From the NCBI GenBank assembly GCA_903916085.1, contig CAIWVL010000070.1:1-34627 (forward strand): 34,627 nucleotides of DNA, in the 5' to 3' direction. Source of the DNA: an uncultured Spartobacteria bacterium (lineage in GTDB: Bacteria; Verrucomicrobiota; Verrucomicrobiia; Chthoniobacterales; Chthoniobacteraceae). Shown piece after piece: positions 17,592 to 28,176 of the stretch. Under the pieces are notes generated by a model, which did no database searches, was not told where the DNA came from, and saw only the letters and a program-made list of their open reading frames with translations. Both the position numbers and the translations under genes were made by a program. The first letter of the stretch is position 1. Each line of letters opens with the position of its first letter.

Positions 17592-18729
17592 TTAATCGAG
17601 ATCGTCGTCGTGGCCGGAGCCGCGTTTGGCGGTGAGACCACGCAGTTTGCCTTCGATGAAGGCATCAATGTCACCGTCCATGACACCTTGAATGTCGCTT
17701 GTCTGTACGCCCGTGCGCAGATCTTTGACCATTTGATACGGTTGAAAAACGTAAGAACGAATTTGTGAACCGAAGGCGACTTCCGCTTTTTCGCCGTACT
17801 GGCGCTCGAGTTCGGCGCTGCGCTTGTCGGCTTCAAGCTGGTGCAGCTTGGCGGATAGCATGCGCATCGCCAGGTGTTTGTTCTGCATCTGAGAACGTTC
17901 GCTTTGACAGGCGGCAACGATTCCGGTGGGTTTGTGGCGGATTCGTACGGCTGTTTCCACTTTGTTGACGTTCTGTCCGCCCTTGCCACCGGCCCGGTAG
18001 GTGTCGATCTCGATGTCCACTTCATTGACTTCAATCGGGGCGCTCTCGGGCAATTCGGGGACAACGTCTACCCCAGCAAATGAGGTGTGGCGTCGTTTAT
18101 TGGAATCGAAAGGCGAAATCCGAACCAAGCGATGCACCCCGCGTTCGGTCGCCAGGTAGCCAAACGCGTACTCACCCGTGACTCTGATGGTGGCAGATTT
18201 GATGCCCACCTCGTCTCCTGCCTGTATGTCGATAATGGCCGTCTGATAGCCGCGTCGCTCACACCAGCGCTGGTACATACGCAGGAGCATGTCTGCCCAG
18301 TCGCACGCCTCTGTGCCACCTGCACCTGACTGGACCGAGAGGAAGGCGGCATTCCTATCGCTCGGACCGGAAAGCAGCATCTTGAGTTCGAACTCTTCGA
18401 GCGCCTTGGTGAAGGTATTCAATTCCGTCTCCACTTCCAAGGCGGCTTGGTTTTGATCCTCCTCAAGCGTGGCAAGTTCCACAAGGACCTCCAGATCTGC
18501 CACCTGCCGTTGAAGCCCTAAGAGCGGGTTAATTTTGCTCCGCAGCAAAGAGACTTCTTCGACCAGTTGTTGGGCACGGTCTTTGTGGTTCCAGAAATCA
18601 GAGGCGCTCATGGCCTCCTCAACTTCAGTTAGGCGAGACTGTAATTTGGGCAGGTCAAAGATACCTCCGAAGCTCGTCAACGCGGCCGGTGAGGTTGGAA
18701 AGATCAAGATTAGAGAGGTCGATAGCCAT
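17592..18729 (-). CDS. prfB: peptide chain release factor 2, expressed through a +1 programmed frameshift
   Basis: RF2 body ([48 protein letters not shown]). Frame 0 from ATG at 18729 encodes [24 protein letters not shown] then TGA (18657-18655); +1 shift at CTT TGA C joins [16 protein letters not shown]... Confidence 0.95.
18655..18670 (-). promoter_or_regulatory. RF2 programmed +1 frameshift site
   Basis: Minus-strand TCGGAGGTATCTTTGA(C): SD-like GGAGG, 3-nt spacer TAT, slippery CTT, in-frame TGA, next base C; same architecture as E. coli AGGGGGTATCTTTGAC. Confidence 0.95.
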
Positions 18730-18787
18730 GGAAAGATAGGGAAAAGGGCGACTTGAGTAGTAGAGGAGTTGGGGCGTTGTAACTAAA

Positions 18788-18830
18788 GAAAAACGACATC
18801 GCCCCGGTTGCCGGGAGGATGTCGTTTTTT
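18788..18830. terminator. terminator hairpin between ftsB-like gene and prfB
   Basis: aaaaacgacatc-gccccggttgccgggag-gatgtcgttttt with A and T tracts on both sides. Confidence 0.8.
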
Positions 18831-18833
18831 GAA

Positions 18834-18866
18834 CTGTCTCCCCGGTTTTAACAGCCGGTGAGACAG
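18834..18866. other. second hairpin directly 3' of the ftsB-like gene
   Basis: ctgtctc...gagacag inverted repeat with inner cccgg/ccgg pairing. Confidence 0.5.
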
Positions 18867-18876
18867 CGAGGACTAG

Positions 18877-19212
18877 TCAGCGTTTGGGCTGCGCATCGAA
18901 GCGAAACAACGTCTCGCCCTCCTGCATGAGGTCGAGGCGCTCGCGTGCAATCATCCCGATGTACTCAGGGTTGGTGCGCAGTAGACGCTCCTCGCGTTCG
19001 TGTCGTTTTAGCAGCGCGCGTTTTTCCGCCACCTTAGCTTCCAGAATCTGGATGTCCGATTGGATTTCATTCCGCCTGGATGTTTCTGGAAGATAACGGA
19101 TTGCGAGCGTGCTCATGACGAGCAACACGATGGCACAGGCGACCGCGCGGTTCAGGGAAACCCAGACCGGTCGCGCGGCAGGCGCTTGATGCTGGTAGAA
19201 GCGGTCGCTCAC
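18877..19212 (-). CDS. septum formation initiator (FtsB/DivIC) family protein
   Basis: One TM helix followed by coiled coil (IQILEAKVAEKRALLKRHEREERLLRTNPEYIGMIARERLDLMQEGETLFRF); next to eno as is common for ftsB; GTG start. Confidence 0.85.
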   Translation of the reverse strand: MSDRFYQHQAPAARPVWVSLNRAVACAIVLLVMSTLAIRYLPETSRRNEIQSDIQILEAKVAEKRALLKRHEREERLLRTNPEYIGMIARERLDLMQEGETLFRFDAQPKR

Positions 19213-19232
19213 GGAAGGTAATCTAGCGCGAA

Positions 19233-20633
<1,401 letters not shown>

Positions 20634-20678
20634 TCAGCCTTCGCTTAGTTCGGACAGTTCAGGCAGTTCAGGGGAAAA

Positions 20679-22544
20679 TTAGCTCTGTGCCCAAGGCGTG
20701 ATGGAAAGAATTTCCACGGGCCGCTCGCCCGACTCGGAGGCGAGGGTGACGGTGTCTCCCACCTGGCGGCCAATCAAGGCCTGGCCCACCGCCGTCTTGT
20801 AAGAAATGATCCCTTTATCCAGAGCCGTATCCCAAGCCCCTAGAATGTGATAGGTTTCTTCCTTGGAGCTCGCCGCGTCCTTGATCGTCACTGAGGTCCC
20901 GATGGACACCTGCGCCGTATCAGGATTCGCAAAGTCTGTGCCCCGGGCGATCATGATCTCCCGTTCCAAGTCGGAACGACGGCGACCTAGCATCCGCTGC
21001 ATCTCCTTGGCGGCCTTGAACTCAGCGTTTTCCTTTAAATCGCCATGGCTTGCGGCCTCAGCGATTTCGCGCGAGTTTTCAGGAATCTTCTTGTTGATGA
21101 GTTCTTCGTACTCTTCTTGACGCTTTTGGAGACTGTCCCAAGAAACAATCAGACCTTCCTGTTTCTCTTCGCGTTCGCCGGAGTTGTCCGTGCGTTCGCC
21201 AGAAATGAGCGCCTCGAGCTCGGGGAAAACGCGTACAAAGCGGCCCAAGAGAGAGCGTTTGTTCAAATCTTCGAACACTGGCGTGAGGAGGAGTTTGCGC
21301 ATGGCTTCGCGCACTTCTTCCAACTCGGCACCGGCCAAGAGGTCGGGCAGCAGATCCGTATCGTTGATGATGAGGTCGTGTAGCTTGCGATCCCGGGTTT
21401 CGTTGAACTGATCTCGCTCCAAGGCAGAAAGCATCGCGCTCATCACTCTTGGATGCAATAGGTTGCGGAACTCGCTGCCCTTGCGATTGCGTTCTTTTTT
21501 GTCGCAAAGCCAAGTCAATGCGGACGATGAAATCGAGTGGTTGCGGATCGAGCGATCCAGCGCCGTGTGGAGCTCTTCAGTCCGGTTGTGTTCCTGCAAG
21601 AGTCGCGCGGATTCCGCCACGAGTCGGGTGCTGCCCCGCGCAATGAGGGCAAGTGCCTTGGTAGACCACTCTTCGCCGAAGGCTTCCTGAAGGGCGGCCA
21701 TGGCCCGCTTGAGCTTCGCAGCCGGAATTTCTTCCAGGAGTGAGATCAGGTTGCGCTGTTCTTCTAACAGGATCGCGGGCAGCGTCAGCGCATCTTCTCT
21801 CGCGTGAAGACCCTTGCCTTTTTCAACGATTTCATCCCGTAATGCGATCAGCGTGAGACACTCAGAGGTACGCAGCTTGAGGTTGCGACGGGCGCTTTCC
21901 TCGACCTCCGTGAGAATCGGCTGAACCTGGGTTGGGTGATCGCCGATTTCGTCGAGGGAACGCAGGATCTTTTCCAGAGCGGTGATCTGCTCCTTGACCT
22001 GGCGGGCGTGCTGGAATGCGGCGATGTGTTGTTCCGAGTGAGAGACGGCGTCGGACAGGTAAAGAATCGGGTCGCTCTTCTTGGCGGGCAACGAAAAGTG
22101 GCCGTCTTTTTTCAGTAGTTTCTTGGTGTCGTCCCACCATTTTTTGAATTCGGTTTCCTTGAACACGCTGGGGACCAAGAGCTTGGTTAGCTCGTCTTGG
22201 GTCATGCGTTTGTTGTTGTTTTCAAGGATACCTCTCGTGAACTCCACGGCCTTCGCACAGGCCGCTCCTCGGACACTCGCCACATCTTCCGCAATGCGGG
22301 CCAGAATGTGGTCTGGGGCGAGAGGCTTAAGCGATTCGGCGGCGTACTGGAACTGCATCGCGTGGCCGGGCTTGTTGGTGAAATCAATGATGATCTGGTT
22401 TACCAGAAAATCCTGCTTTGCGATTTTGCCGAATCCCCAGCTCTTGTGAACAATGCATGTGCCCTCAGAAAGGTTAGCTAGGGCGGCTGCAGTGGCTTCG
22501 GAAAATTTACCGGCCTCAACGGCCATCTGAATCTCGGGGTTCAT
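20679..22544 (-). CDS. greA: long GreA/GreB-family transcription elongation factor with large N-terminal extension
   Basis: C-terminal ~150 aa is GreA (SHGDLKENAEFKAAKEMQRMLGRR...ISYKTAVGQALIGRQVGDTVTL); ~470 aa N-terminal extension begins with WGFGKI-type segment. Confidence 0.88.
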   Translation of the reverse strand: MNPEIQMAVEAGKFSEATAAALANLSEGTCIVHKSWGFGKIAKQDFLVNQIIIDFTNKPGHAMQFQYAAESLKPLAPDHILARIAEDVASVRGAACAKAVEFTRGILENNNKRMTQDELTKLLVPSVFKETEFKKWWDDTKKLLKKDGHFSLPAKKSDPILYLSDAVSHSEQHIAAFQHARQVKEQITALEKILRSLDEIGDHPTQVQPILTEVEESARRNLKLRTSECLTLIALRDEIVEKGKGLHAREDALTLPAILLEEQRNLISLLEEIPAAKLKRAMAALQEAFGEEWSTKALALIARGSTRLVAESARLLQEHNRTEELHTALDRSIRNHSISSSALTWLCDKKERNRKGSEFRNLLHPRVMSAMLSALERDQFNETRDRKLHDLIINDTDLLPDLLAGAELEEVREAMRKLLLTPVFEDLNKRSLLGRFVRVFPELEALISGERTDNSGEREEKQEGLIVSWDSLQKRQEEYEELINKKIPENSREIAEAASHGDLKENAEFKAAKEMQRMLGRRRSDLEREIMIARGTDFANPDTAQVSIGTSVTIKDAASSKEETYHILGAWDTALDKGIISYKTAVGQALIGRQVGDTVTLASESGERPVEILSITPWAQS

Positions 22545-22815
22545 AGAATAAGGTAACATACGGGCAGTCCCGTGGTTGGGAAAGGGGGAATGGAAAAACT
22601 CGGCGGGTGGTGTAGTTTAGGTTTGTGCCAGGGTGTAGACTGCCGTTTCTAACACAAATTGAATCGCATGAGCGCCGGGAACGCAAGGGGCAGGGAATCC
22701 ATCAGTGTAAATCGCTCCTGATTAATGTGTTGCGGTTAGGCTTGCTGTCCCCGGCCCAACCGCTGTGCCACTGCGGGGCCCAGACTATTTTGAGCCTCAA
22801 TTTCTTCTTAATTCG

Positions 22816-25029
22816 ATGAACAGAAACTCCGCATCCGCCTCAGAGTGGTCTATTAAAGGCATGCACTGCGCTGGATGTGCGGCTCGTTTGGAGGCCTCCC
22901 TAAAAAAGCTCCCGTGCGTCGGCGAGGTCTCCGTAAACTTCGCTACAGCTCGCGCTCTGGTGCACTGGAGTGTCGAAGGTCCGGCTATACGCAAAGTGGA
23001 GGAGATTATTGCCGCAGAAGGATTTGAAGTGCGCCCGCCCAGCCTCACTCCTGCGGAGGTGCAGGCCGCCCAGTCCCTAGAACTTGCCACTGCGAGAGGA
23101 CGTTGGATGTGGGCTTTTGTGGGCTTTCTGCCCGTGGCGCTCGCCGCGATGGTCACCCACATGCGCCCTGATTTGTGGGCGGCTTCTCAACTCCCGGTTC
23201 GCGCTTGGGCCGAGATGTTCCTTTCTGGTGGGGTCGTGTTCTGGGCGGGGCGGGGCATTCTGAAGTCCGCTTGGAATGGGATCCGGCGGAGGGCACCAGA
23301 CATGGATGTGCTCATCGGCTCGGGGGCTTTTCTGGCTTGGGCGGGCAGTGTGTGGGAGTGGGCGAGTGGCGCGCACCCGCATGAGGGCTCCTACTTTGAA
23401 GCGGCGGCTGGGGTTATCGCGTTTTCGCTGTTTGGTCGATGGTTGGAGCTGCGAAACCGCGTGAAGGCGGGGGAGGCAATTTTAACGCTCGCCGAACTCC
23501 AGCCTGGCACGGTTCGCGTCGAGGAGGCTGGGGGAATCCGGGAGGTACCCCTCGGCAACGTCACGCCTGGAATGTGTGTGCGGGTGGCACCTGGCGAACG
23601 CATTCCCGTAGACGGCTCAGTCTTGGAGGGCAACACAACGGTGGACGAAAGTTGGGTGACGGGGGAGTCCGCATCTGTGGTCAAGGAGCCGGGTGAACGG
23701 GTGACCGGAGGTACTCTCAATGGAGACGGGGCGCTGCGTGTCCGAGTGGAGGCGGTGGGTGAAACGGCGTTTTTACAACAGGTGCTTCAGATTGTTTTGG
23801 ATGCCCAGTCGGGCAAACCTCAGGTGCAGCGTCTGGCAGACCGTGTTGCAGTGCAGTTTTCTCTCTGGGTCGTCCTTGCGGCCTTTGGCATCGCTTGTGT
23901 GTGGTTGCTGGTCGGACCGGAGGGTGGCCGGGTACAGGCGGCTTTTTGGCACGGCTTGGCTGTTCTCGTTGTCGCCTGTCCGTGCGCTCTCGGACTGGCA
24001 ACGCCGCTCGCCATTCTCGCAGGCACGGGTCGAGGCGCTCAACTGGGGATCTTGTTCCGAAACGGCTCCGTTTTGGAGACCCTTTCCAAGGTGCGGGTGG
24101 TGGCTTTTGATAAGACCGGCACCTTGACCCAAGGACGCTTGGAGGTGGTGGAATGGTGGGAGCGCAAATCGTTTGAGGGAGGATTGTTAGCTATAGTAGC
24201 GGCGGCCGAAAAACAAAGTGCTCATCCGGCAGCCCTCGCGGTGGTGCGGGCTGCGGCTGACTTGGGGCGCGTGGTAGGCGAAGCGCACGCAGTCGAGGCC
24301 GTGCCGGGGCGAGGGCTCAAGGCTTTGGTGGGGGATGAGGCGCTTCTGGTGGGTGAGGCGCGCTGGCTTGAGACGTGTGGTGTGGTTCTTCCGGAAGCGA
24401 CTCAGGCGCAGCGTCTGGAGCGGATTTGGGTGGCTGTGGACGGCGAATTTAGCGGCTGGTTTCGCGTAGCCGATCAGGTGCGTAAGGAGGCTGCTGAGGT
24501 CATCCGTGAACTTAAACGTCGGGGCGTCGAGCCTGTTTTAATTTCAGGCGATCACGAAATCGTCGCTCGCGAGGTTGCCAATCAGGCCGGTATCAAACGT
24601 GTTTACGCGGGCGTGCGCCCCGACGGGAAGCGGGAGCTTATCCGTGAACTCAAGCGCGGTGGGGTCACCGCGATGGTAGGTGACGGAGTGAACGACACCC
24701 CGGCACTGGCGGAGTCCGATGTAGGCGTTGCGATGGGGGGCGGCACCGCCGCCGCCCGTCAAACGGCGGATGTCACCCTCATTCGAGACGATCTGCGCTC
24801 ATTTCTGGACGCAATAGAATTGTCACGAATGACTTTGTCAGTCATCCGCGAGAATTTGGGGCTGTCCTTTGGCTATAACGCCTTGGCAATTCCTCTCGCG
24901 GCCGGCGCTTTAGCGGCTTTCGGGGGCTGGGTCCCCGGCCCCGTAGCAGCCTCCGCTGCCATGGCGTTGTCCTCAGTGAGCGTTGTCCTCAATTCGCTCC
25001 GGCTCAGATCTTTCGCGCGTGGGCGCTAA
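22816..25029 (+). CDS. copA: heavy-metal (Cu+) P1B-type ATPase
   Basis: N-terminal HMA GMHCAGCAARLE, CPCALGLATPLAI, DKTGTLT, GDGVNDTPALAESDVGVAMG, C-terminal GYNALAIPLAAG and MALSSVSVVLNSLRL. Confidence 0.95.
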   Translation: MNRNSASASEWSIKGMHCAGCAARLEASLKKLPCVGEVSVNFATARALVHWSVEGPAIRKVEEIIAAEGFEVRPPSLTPAEVQAAQSLELATARGRWMWAFVGFLPVALAAMVTHMRPDLWAASQLPVRAWAEMFLSGGVVFWAGRGILKSAWNGIRRRAPDMDVLIGSGAFLAWAGSVWEWASGAHPHEGSYFEAAAGVIAFSLFGRWLELRNRVKAGEAILTLAELQPGTVRVEEAGGIREVPLGNVTPGMCVRVAPGERIPVDGSVLEGNTTVDESWVTGESASVVKEPGERVTGGTLNGDGALRVRVEAVGETAFLQQVLQIVLDAQSGKPQVQRLADRVAVQFSLWVVLAAFGIACVWLLVGPEGGRVQAAFWHGLAVLVVACPCALGLATPLAILAGTGRGAQLGILFRNGSVLETLSKVRVVAFDKTGTLTQGRLEVVEWWERKSFEGGLLAIVAAAEKQSAHPAALAVVRAAADLGRVVGEAHAVEAVPGRGLKALVGDEALLVGEARWLETCGVVLPEATQAQRLERIWVAVDGEFSGWFRVADQVRKEAAEVIRELKRRGVEPVLISGDHEIVAREVANQAGIKRVYAGVRPDGKRELIRELKRGGVTAMVGDGVNDTPALAESDVGVAMGGGTAAARQTADVTLIRDDLRSFLDAIELSRMTLSVIRENLGLSFGYNALAIPLAAGALAAFGGWVPGPVAASAAMALSSVSVVLNSLRLRSFARGR

Positions 25030-25864
25030 TCCACTTCCCTTTGCGGGTGACGCGTTCGAGATGCAGTCCCTGGGCCACAAACGCTGCGAGAACTTCCGCT
25101 TCCTGTTCGCGCAAAACGCCTGAAAGCAGGAGGTGTCCGCCGGGGGCTATGGCTGCCGCAATGACGGGAGCCGCTTCAATCAACACGCCGCTAAACAGAT
25201 TCGCAGCGACCACTTGCCAAGTTCGTTCGGGGTTCCACTTGAGCACGTCGGAACACACTAACTCGATGCCGTCCAGCTTGTTGTTTTTGACATTTTCTTG
25301 CGCCGTGCGGAGCGCCATTTCGTCAAAGTCCGTGCCGCGCACGGCTGTCGCCCCGAGGGCGCGCGCCGCCATGGCAAGGATGGCCGAGCCGGTGCCCAGG
25401 TCGAGCAACTCCCAAGCGCTCCCAGAAAGCGTTTTTGCAATGTCCGCCAAGTGGCGCAGGCACATCGCGGTCGTGGCATGTTCGCCGGTGCCAAAGGCGA
25501 GGCCTGCGGGAATCCAGAGTACAGGTTTGCGACTTGATTTTTGTGCCGTATCTCGTTCCGCTTCAGTACTCACCACTGTAAATCGGCCGCGTACTCGGAT
25601 GGGCGCGCGCTGGGGTGGGTTCGATGCAGTGAGCCAGGTGGCTTCGCTCACCCTGCCACCGTACTCAGCCTTGAGCTCGGCGGACTCAGATTCCGTAAGG
25701 CCGTGGGCTTGGATTTGGGCGGAAGTGGATCCCACATTCTGCGTTACCATCACGCGCATCGGACCAAGATGGGCGAGGGTTTCAAACCAGTCCTCGGCGG
25801 TGGCGGCCGAAGCGCGACGGCTCCAGGTAAAACGGTGTTCAGCGAGTTCGGGCATGTCGGGCAT
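25004..25864 (-). CDS. prmA: ribosomal protein L11 methyltransferase
   Basis: LWIPAGLAFGTGEHATTAMCLRHL, LLDLGTGSAILAMAARALGA, VVAANLFSGVLIEAAPVIAAAIAPGGHLLLSGVL. Confidence 0.92.
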   Translation of the reverse strand: MPDMPELAEHRFTWSRRASAATAEDWFETLAHLGPMRVMVTQNVGSTSAQIQAHGLTESESAELKAEYGGRVSEATWLTASNPPQRAPIRVRGRFTVVSTEAERDTAQKSSRKPVLWIPAGLAFGTGEHATTAMCLRHLADIAKTLSGSAWELLDLGTGSAILAMAARALGATAVRGTDFDEMALRTAQENVKNNKLDGIELVCSDVLKWNPERTWQVVAANLFSGVLIEAAPVIAAAIAPGGHLLLSGVLREQEAEVLAAFVAQGLHLERVTRKGKWISAHARKI

Positions 25865-25882
25865 GTGTGAGCGGGTGGTGCG

Positions 25883-26593
25883 TTAGGGTTTGCGGAAAAT
25901 CAGAATATGTTGTTGGGGCAGCACGCTCAGGGTGGATTCCCAGCGCAGCTCGGGGAAAATCGCGAACTCAGCCTTCGCCTGTGCCTCGCTCATTTTGTGT
26001 ACCCGCTTGATGTTCACCTGGGGATCTTCTGCGCGGAACTCCACAAGGACAATGCGACCGCCTTTTTTGAGAGAAGCTACCAGAGCCTGCGCCATTTCGA
26101 AGGGCTGGTCGAACTCGTGGTAAACGTCCACCATGAGAATCGTGTCGACGCTGTGGGCGGGCAGTTTGGGGTCGGTCGTGGTCCCCAGCACCGACACAAC
26201 GTTGTGCACGTCATGACGGGCCATGTTGCGCTGGAGCAAGTCGAGCATTTCCTGCTGAATTTCTACCGCCAGCACCTTTCCTTCCGGTGCCACCGCTTTT
26301 GCCATGCGCCAAGAAAAATAGCCGGAGCCCGCGCCGATGTCGGCGACCACTTCGCCGGGACTGAGCTGCATGGCTTCCACGAGCAAGTCTGTGCGCTCTT
26401 CAGCCTCGCGCTCCGGGCGCTCCAACCAGCCCGCTGCCTGGTGGCCCATGACGTGGGCTATTTCCCGTCCCAAGTAGAATTTGCCAATGCCATTGGGATC
26501 ATGCTCGGCGCGAGTCTCGTAGGGCGGGCCAGCGGGAGCGGCTAACGCAAGCGGCGCAAAAACAAGTAAGGAGAGCAACAGGAGGGATCGCAT
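25883..26593 (-). CDS. class I SAM-dependent methyltransferase with N-terminal signal peptide
   Basis: MRSLLLLSLLVFAPLALAAPAG signal; VVADIGAGSGYFSWRMAKAVAPEGKVLAVEIQQEML motif I/II; ATG at 26593. Confidence 0.88.
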   Translation of the reverse strand: MRSLLLLSLLVFAPLALAAPAGPPYETRAEHDPNGIGKFYLGREIAHVMGHQAAGWLERPEREAEERTDLLVEAMQLSPGEVVADIGAGSGYFSWRMAKAVAPEGKVLAVEIQQEMLDLLQRNMARHDVHNVVSVLGTTTDPKLPAHSVDTILMVDVYHEFDQPFEMAQALVASLKKGGRIVLVEFRAEDPQVNIKRVHKMSEAQAKAEFAIFPELRWESTLSVLPQQHILIFRKP

Positions 26594-26726
26594 CCCGGCG
26601 GTTGAACCGGAGTCGAGGCGCGCCGTCGAGAACGAATGCGCCTCGTCTCGTGGTCCTCGCTCAAATGCTGCGGACGCCCTCATTTTGCTTTTGCCCCGGA
26701 GCGCTTCGCCTTTCAACCTCCGCCCC

Positions 26727-28022
26727 GTGATTGAACGATACACCCTTCCTGAAATGAGCGCTGTGTGGACGGACCAGCGAAAGTACGAGATTTGGCTGGA
26801 AATTGAAGTGGCCGCCTGCGAAGCGATGGCCGCACAGGGACTCATTCCTGAAGCAGACGCCAAGGAGATTCGGGCCAAGGGGCGTTTTGAGGTCGCCGAG
26901 ATCCTGGAGATTGAAAAGCGCACCCACCACGACGTGATCGCCTTTCTTGAAAATGTGGCCACCTACGTCGGGCCCGCCGCGCGTTGGATGCATCAGGGGC
27001 TAACTTCCTCTGACGTGCTAGATACCACGCTCGCGGTGCAGATGGCTGAGGCTTCCGACATTCTAGCCCGTGATTTGCACGAGCTTCTCGAGGTAGTTGC
27101 TCGTCGCGCTCGTGAATTTAAGGACACGCCCATGATCGGGCGTAGCCACGGAATTCACGCTGAGCCCGTCACTTTCGGGCTCAAACTGGCCCTCATGTAT
27201 GATGAGTTTCGGCGCGCCCAAGAGCGCCTGGCGGAAATGCAGCCGCGCATTCGCGTGGGCAAGCTGAGTGGCGCTGTGGGCACGCACGCACATCTCGATC
27301 CGCAGGTGGAGGAGGCCGTGTGCAAACGCCTGGGGTTAAAAGCTGCGATTTTAAGCACTCAAGTAATTCAGCGGGATCGTCACGCTGAGTTTCAAACGGT
27401 GCTAGCTCTCATTGCCTCCAGTGTGGACCGTTGGGCGACTGAGTTTCGACATTTGCAACGCACTGAAGTACTTGAGGTTGAGGAGTATTTTAACCCGGGA
27501 CAGAAGGGCTCCTCCGCGATGCCTCACAAACGCAACCCCATCACCGGGGAGAAACTCAGCGGCCTCGCTCGTATTCTCCGTGGCAACGCGGTGGCGGCCC
27601 TCGAAAACGTGCCCCTCTGGCATGAACGCGACATCTCGCACTCCTCGGTGGAACGGGTGATTATGCCGGATTCAACGATTTTGTTGAATTACATGCTGGT
27701 GACCCTCCGCAAGCTGGTGGACCGGTTGCTAGTGTATCCCGAAAATATGGAGCGTAATCTTAAACTGACCAAGGGCTTGTACTTCAGTCAGAGCGTTCTC
27801 TTGGAACTGACCCGGCGTGGCCTGGAGCGCAAAGCGGCCTACGAGGCCGTGCAGCGTGCTGCCATGAAGACTTGGCAGGGCGCCGTGTCTCTTCAGGAAA
27901 ACCTCGAAGCGGAACCCGATGTGGCCGCTGTTCTGACGCGCGCCGAGATCGACCATCTCTGCTCGCTCGCGATCCATTTCCGGCACGTGGATGATACGTT
28001 CCTCCGCTTGGGCTTGGCCTAG
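26727..28022 (+). CDS. purB: adenylosuccinate lyase
   Basis: RYTLPEMSAVWTDQRKYEIWLEIE, SSDVLDTTLAVQ, GRSHGIHAEPVTFGLK, GQKGSSAMPHKRNPITGEKLSGLAR; GTG start at 26727. Confidence 0.96.
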   Translation: MIERYTLPEMSAVWTDQRKYEIWLEIEVAACEAMAAQGLIPEADAKEIRAKGRFEVAEILEIEKRTHHDVIAFLENVATYVGPAARWMHQGLTSSDVLDTTLAVQMAEASDILARDLHELLEVVARRAREFKDTPMIGRSHGIHAEPVTFGLKLALMYDEFRRAQERLAEMQPRIRVGKLSGAVGTHAHLDPQVEEAVCKRLGLKAAILSTQVIQRDRHAEFQTVLALIASSVDRWATEFRHLQRTEVLEVEEYFNPGQKGSSAMPHKRNPITGEKLSGLARILRGNAVAALENVPLWHERDISHSSVERVIMPDSTILLNYMLVTLRKLVDRLLVYPENMERNLKLTKGLYFSQSVLLELTRRGLERKAAYEAVQRAAMKTWQGAVSLQENLEAEPDVAAVLTRAEIDHLCSLAIHFRHVDDTFLRLGLA

Positions 28023-28176
28023 CGAAAACAAGGGGTGCTGCGGTGCAGCGGGTTGGACGCTCACGAAGAACGGACAGGGATGTCTCCATTCGCGGGCGTC
28101 GAAATCCGAAAATTTCCGCAACCGTCCCTTTGCTCTTGTCCGGGTTGTAGTATGTTTCAGGGAGCCGCCCGCGACT

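Noticed and set aside
17501-18064. 187-aa minus-strand ORF overlapping prfB, also ending in DDDLD-like codons
   Set aside because: Out-of-frame reading of prfB; the DDDLD resemblance comes from the downstream repeated segment, not a real gene.
22560-22815. Possible tRNA or riboswitch in the greA-copA gap
   Set aside because: No cloverleaf, T-loop GGTTCRA or recognisable riboswitch core; treated as a promoter region.
25041-25886. 281-aa plus-strand ORF antisense to prmA
   Set aside because: prmA motifs are clear on the minus strand; the shadow ORF is Ser/Arg/Ala-rich noise.
28037-28049. GCTGC-ggt-GCAGC hairpin after purB as a terminator
   Set aside because: Very short stem and no T-tract; insufficient for an intrinsic terminator call.
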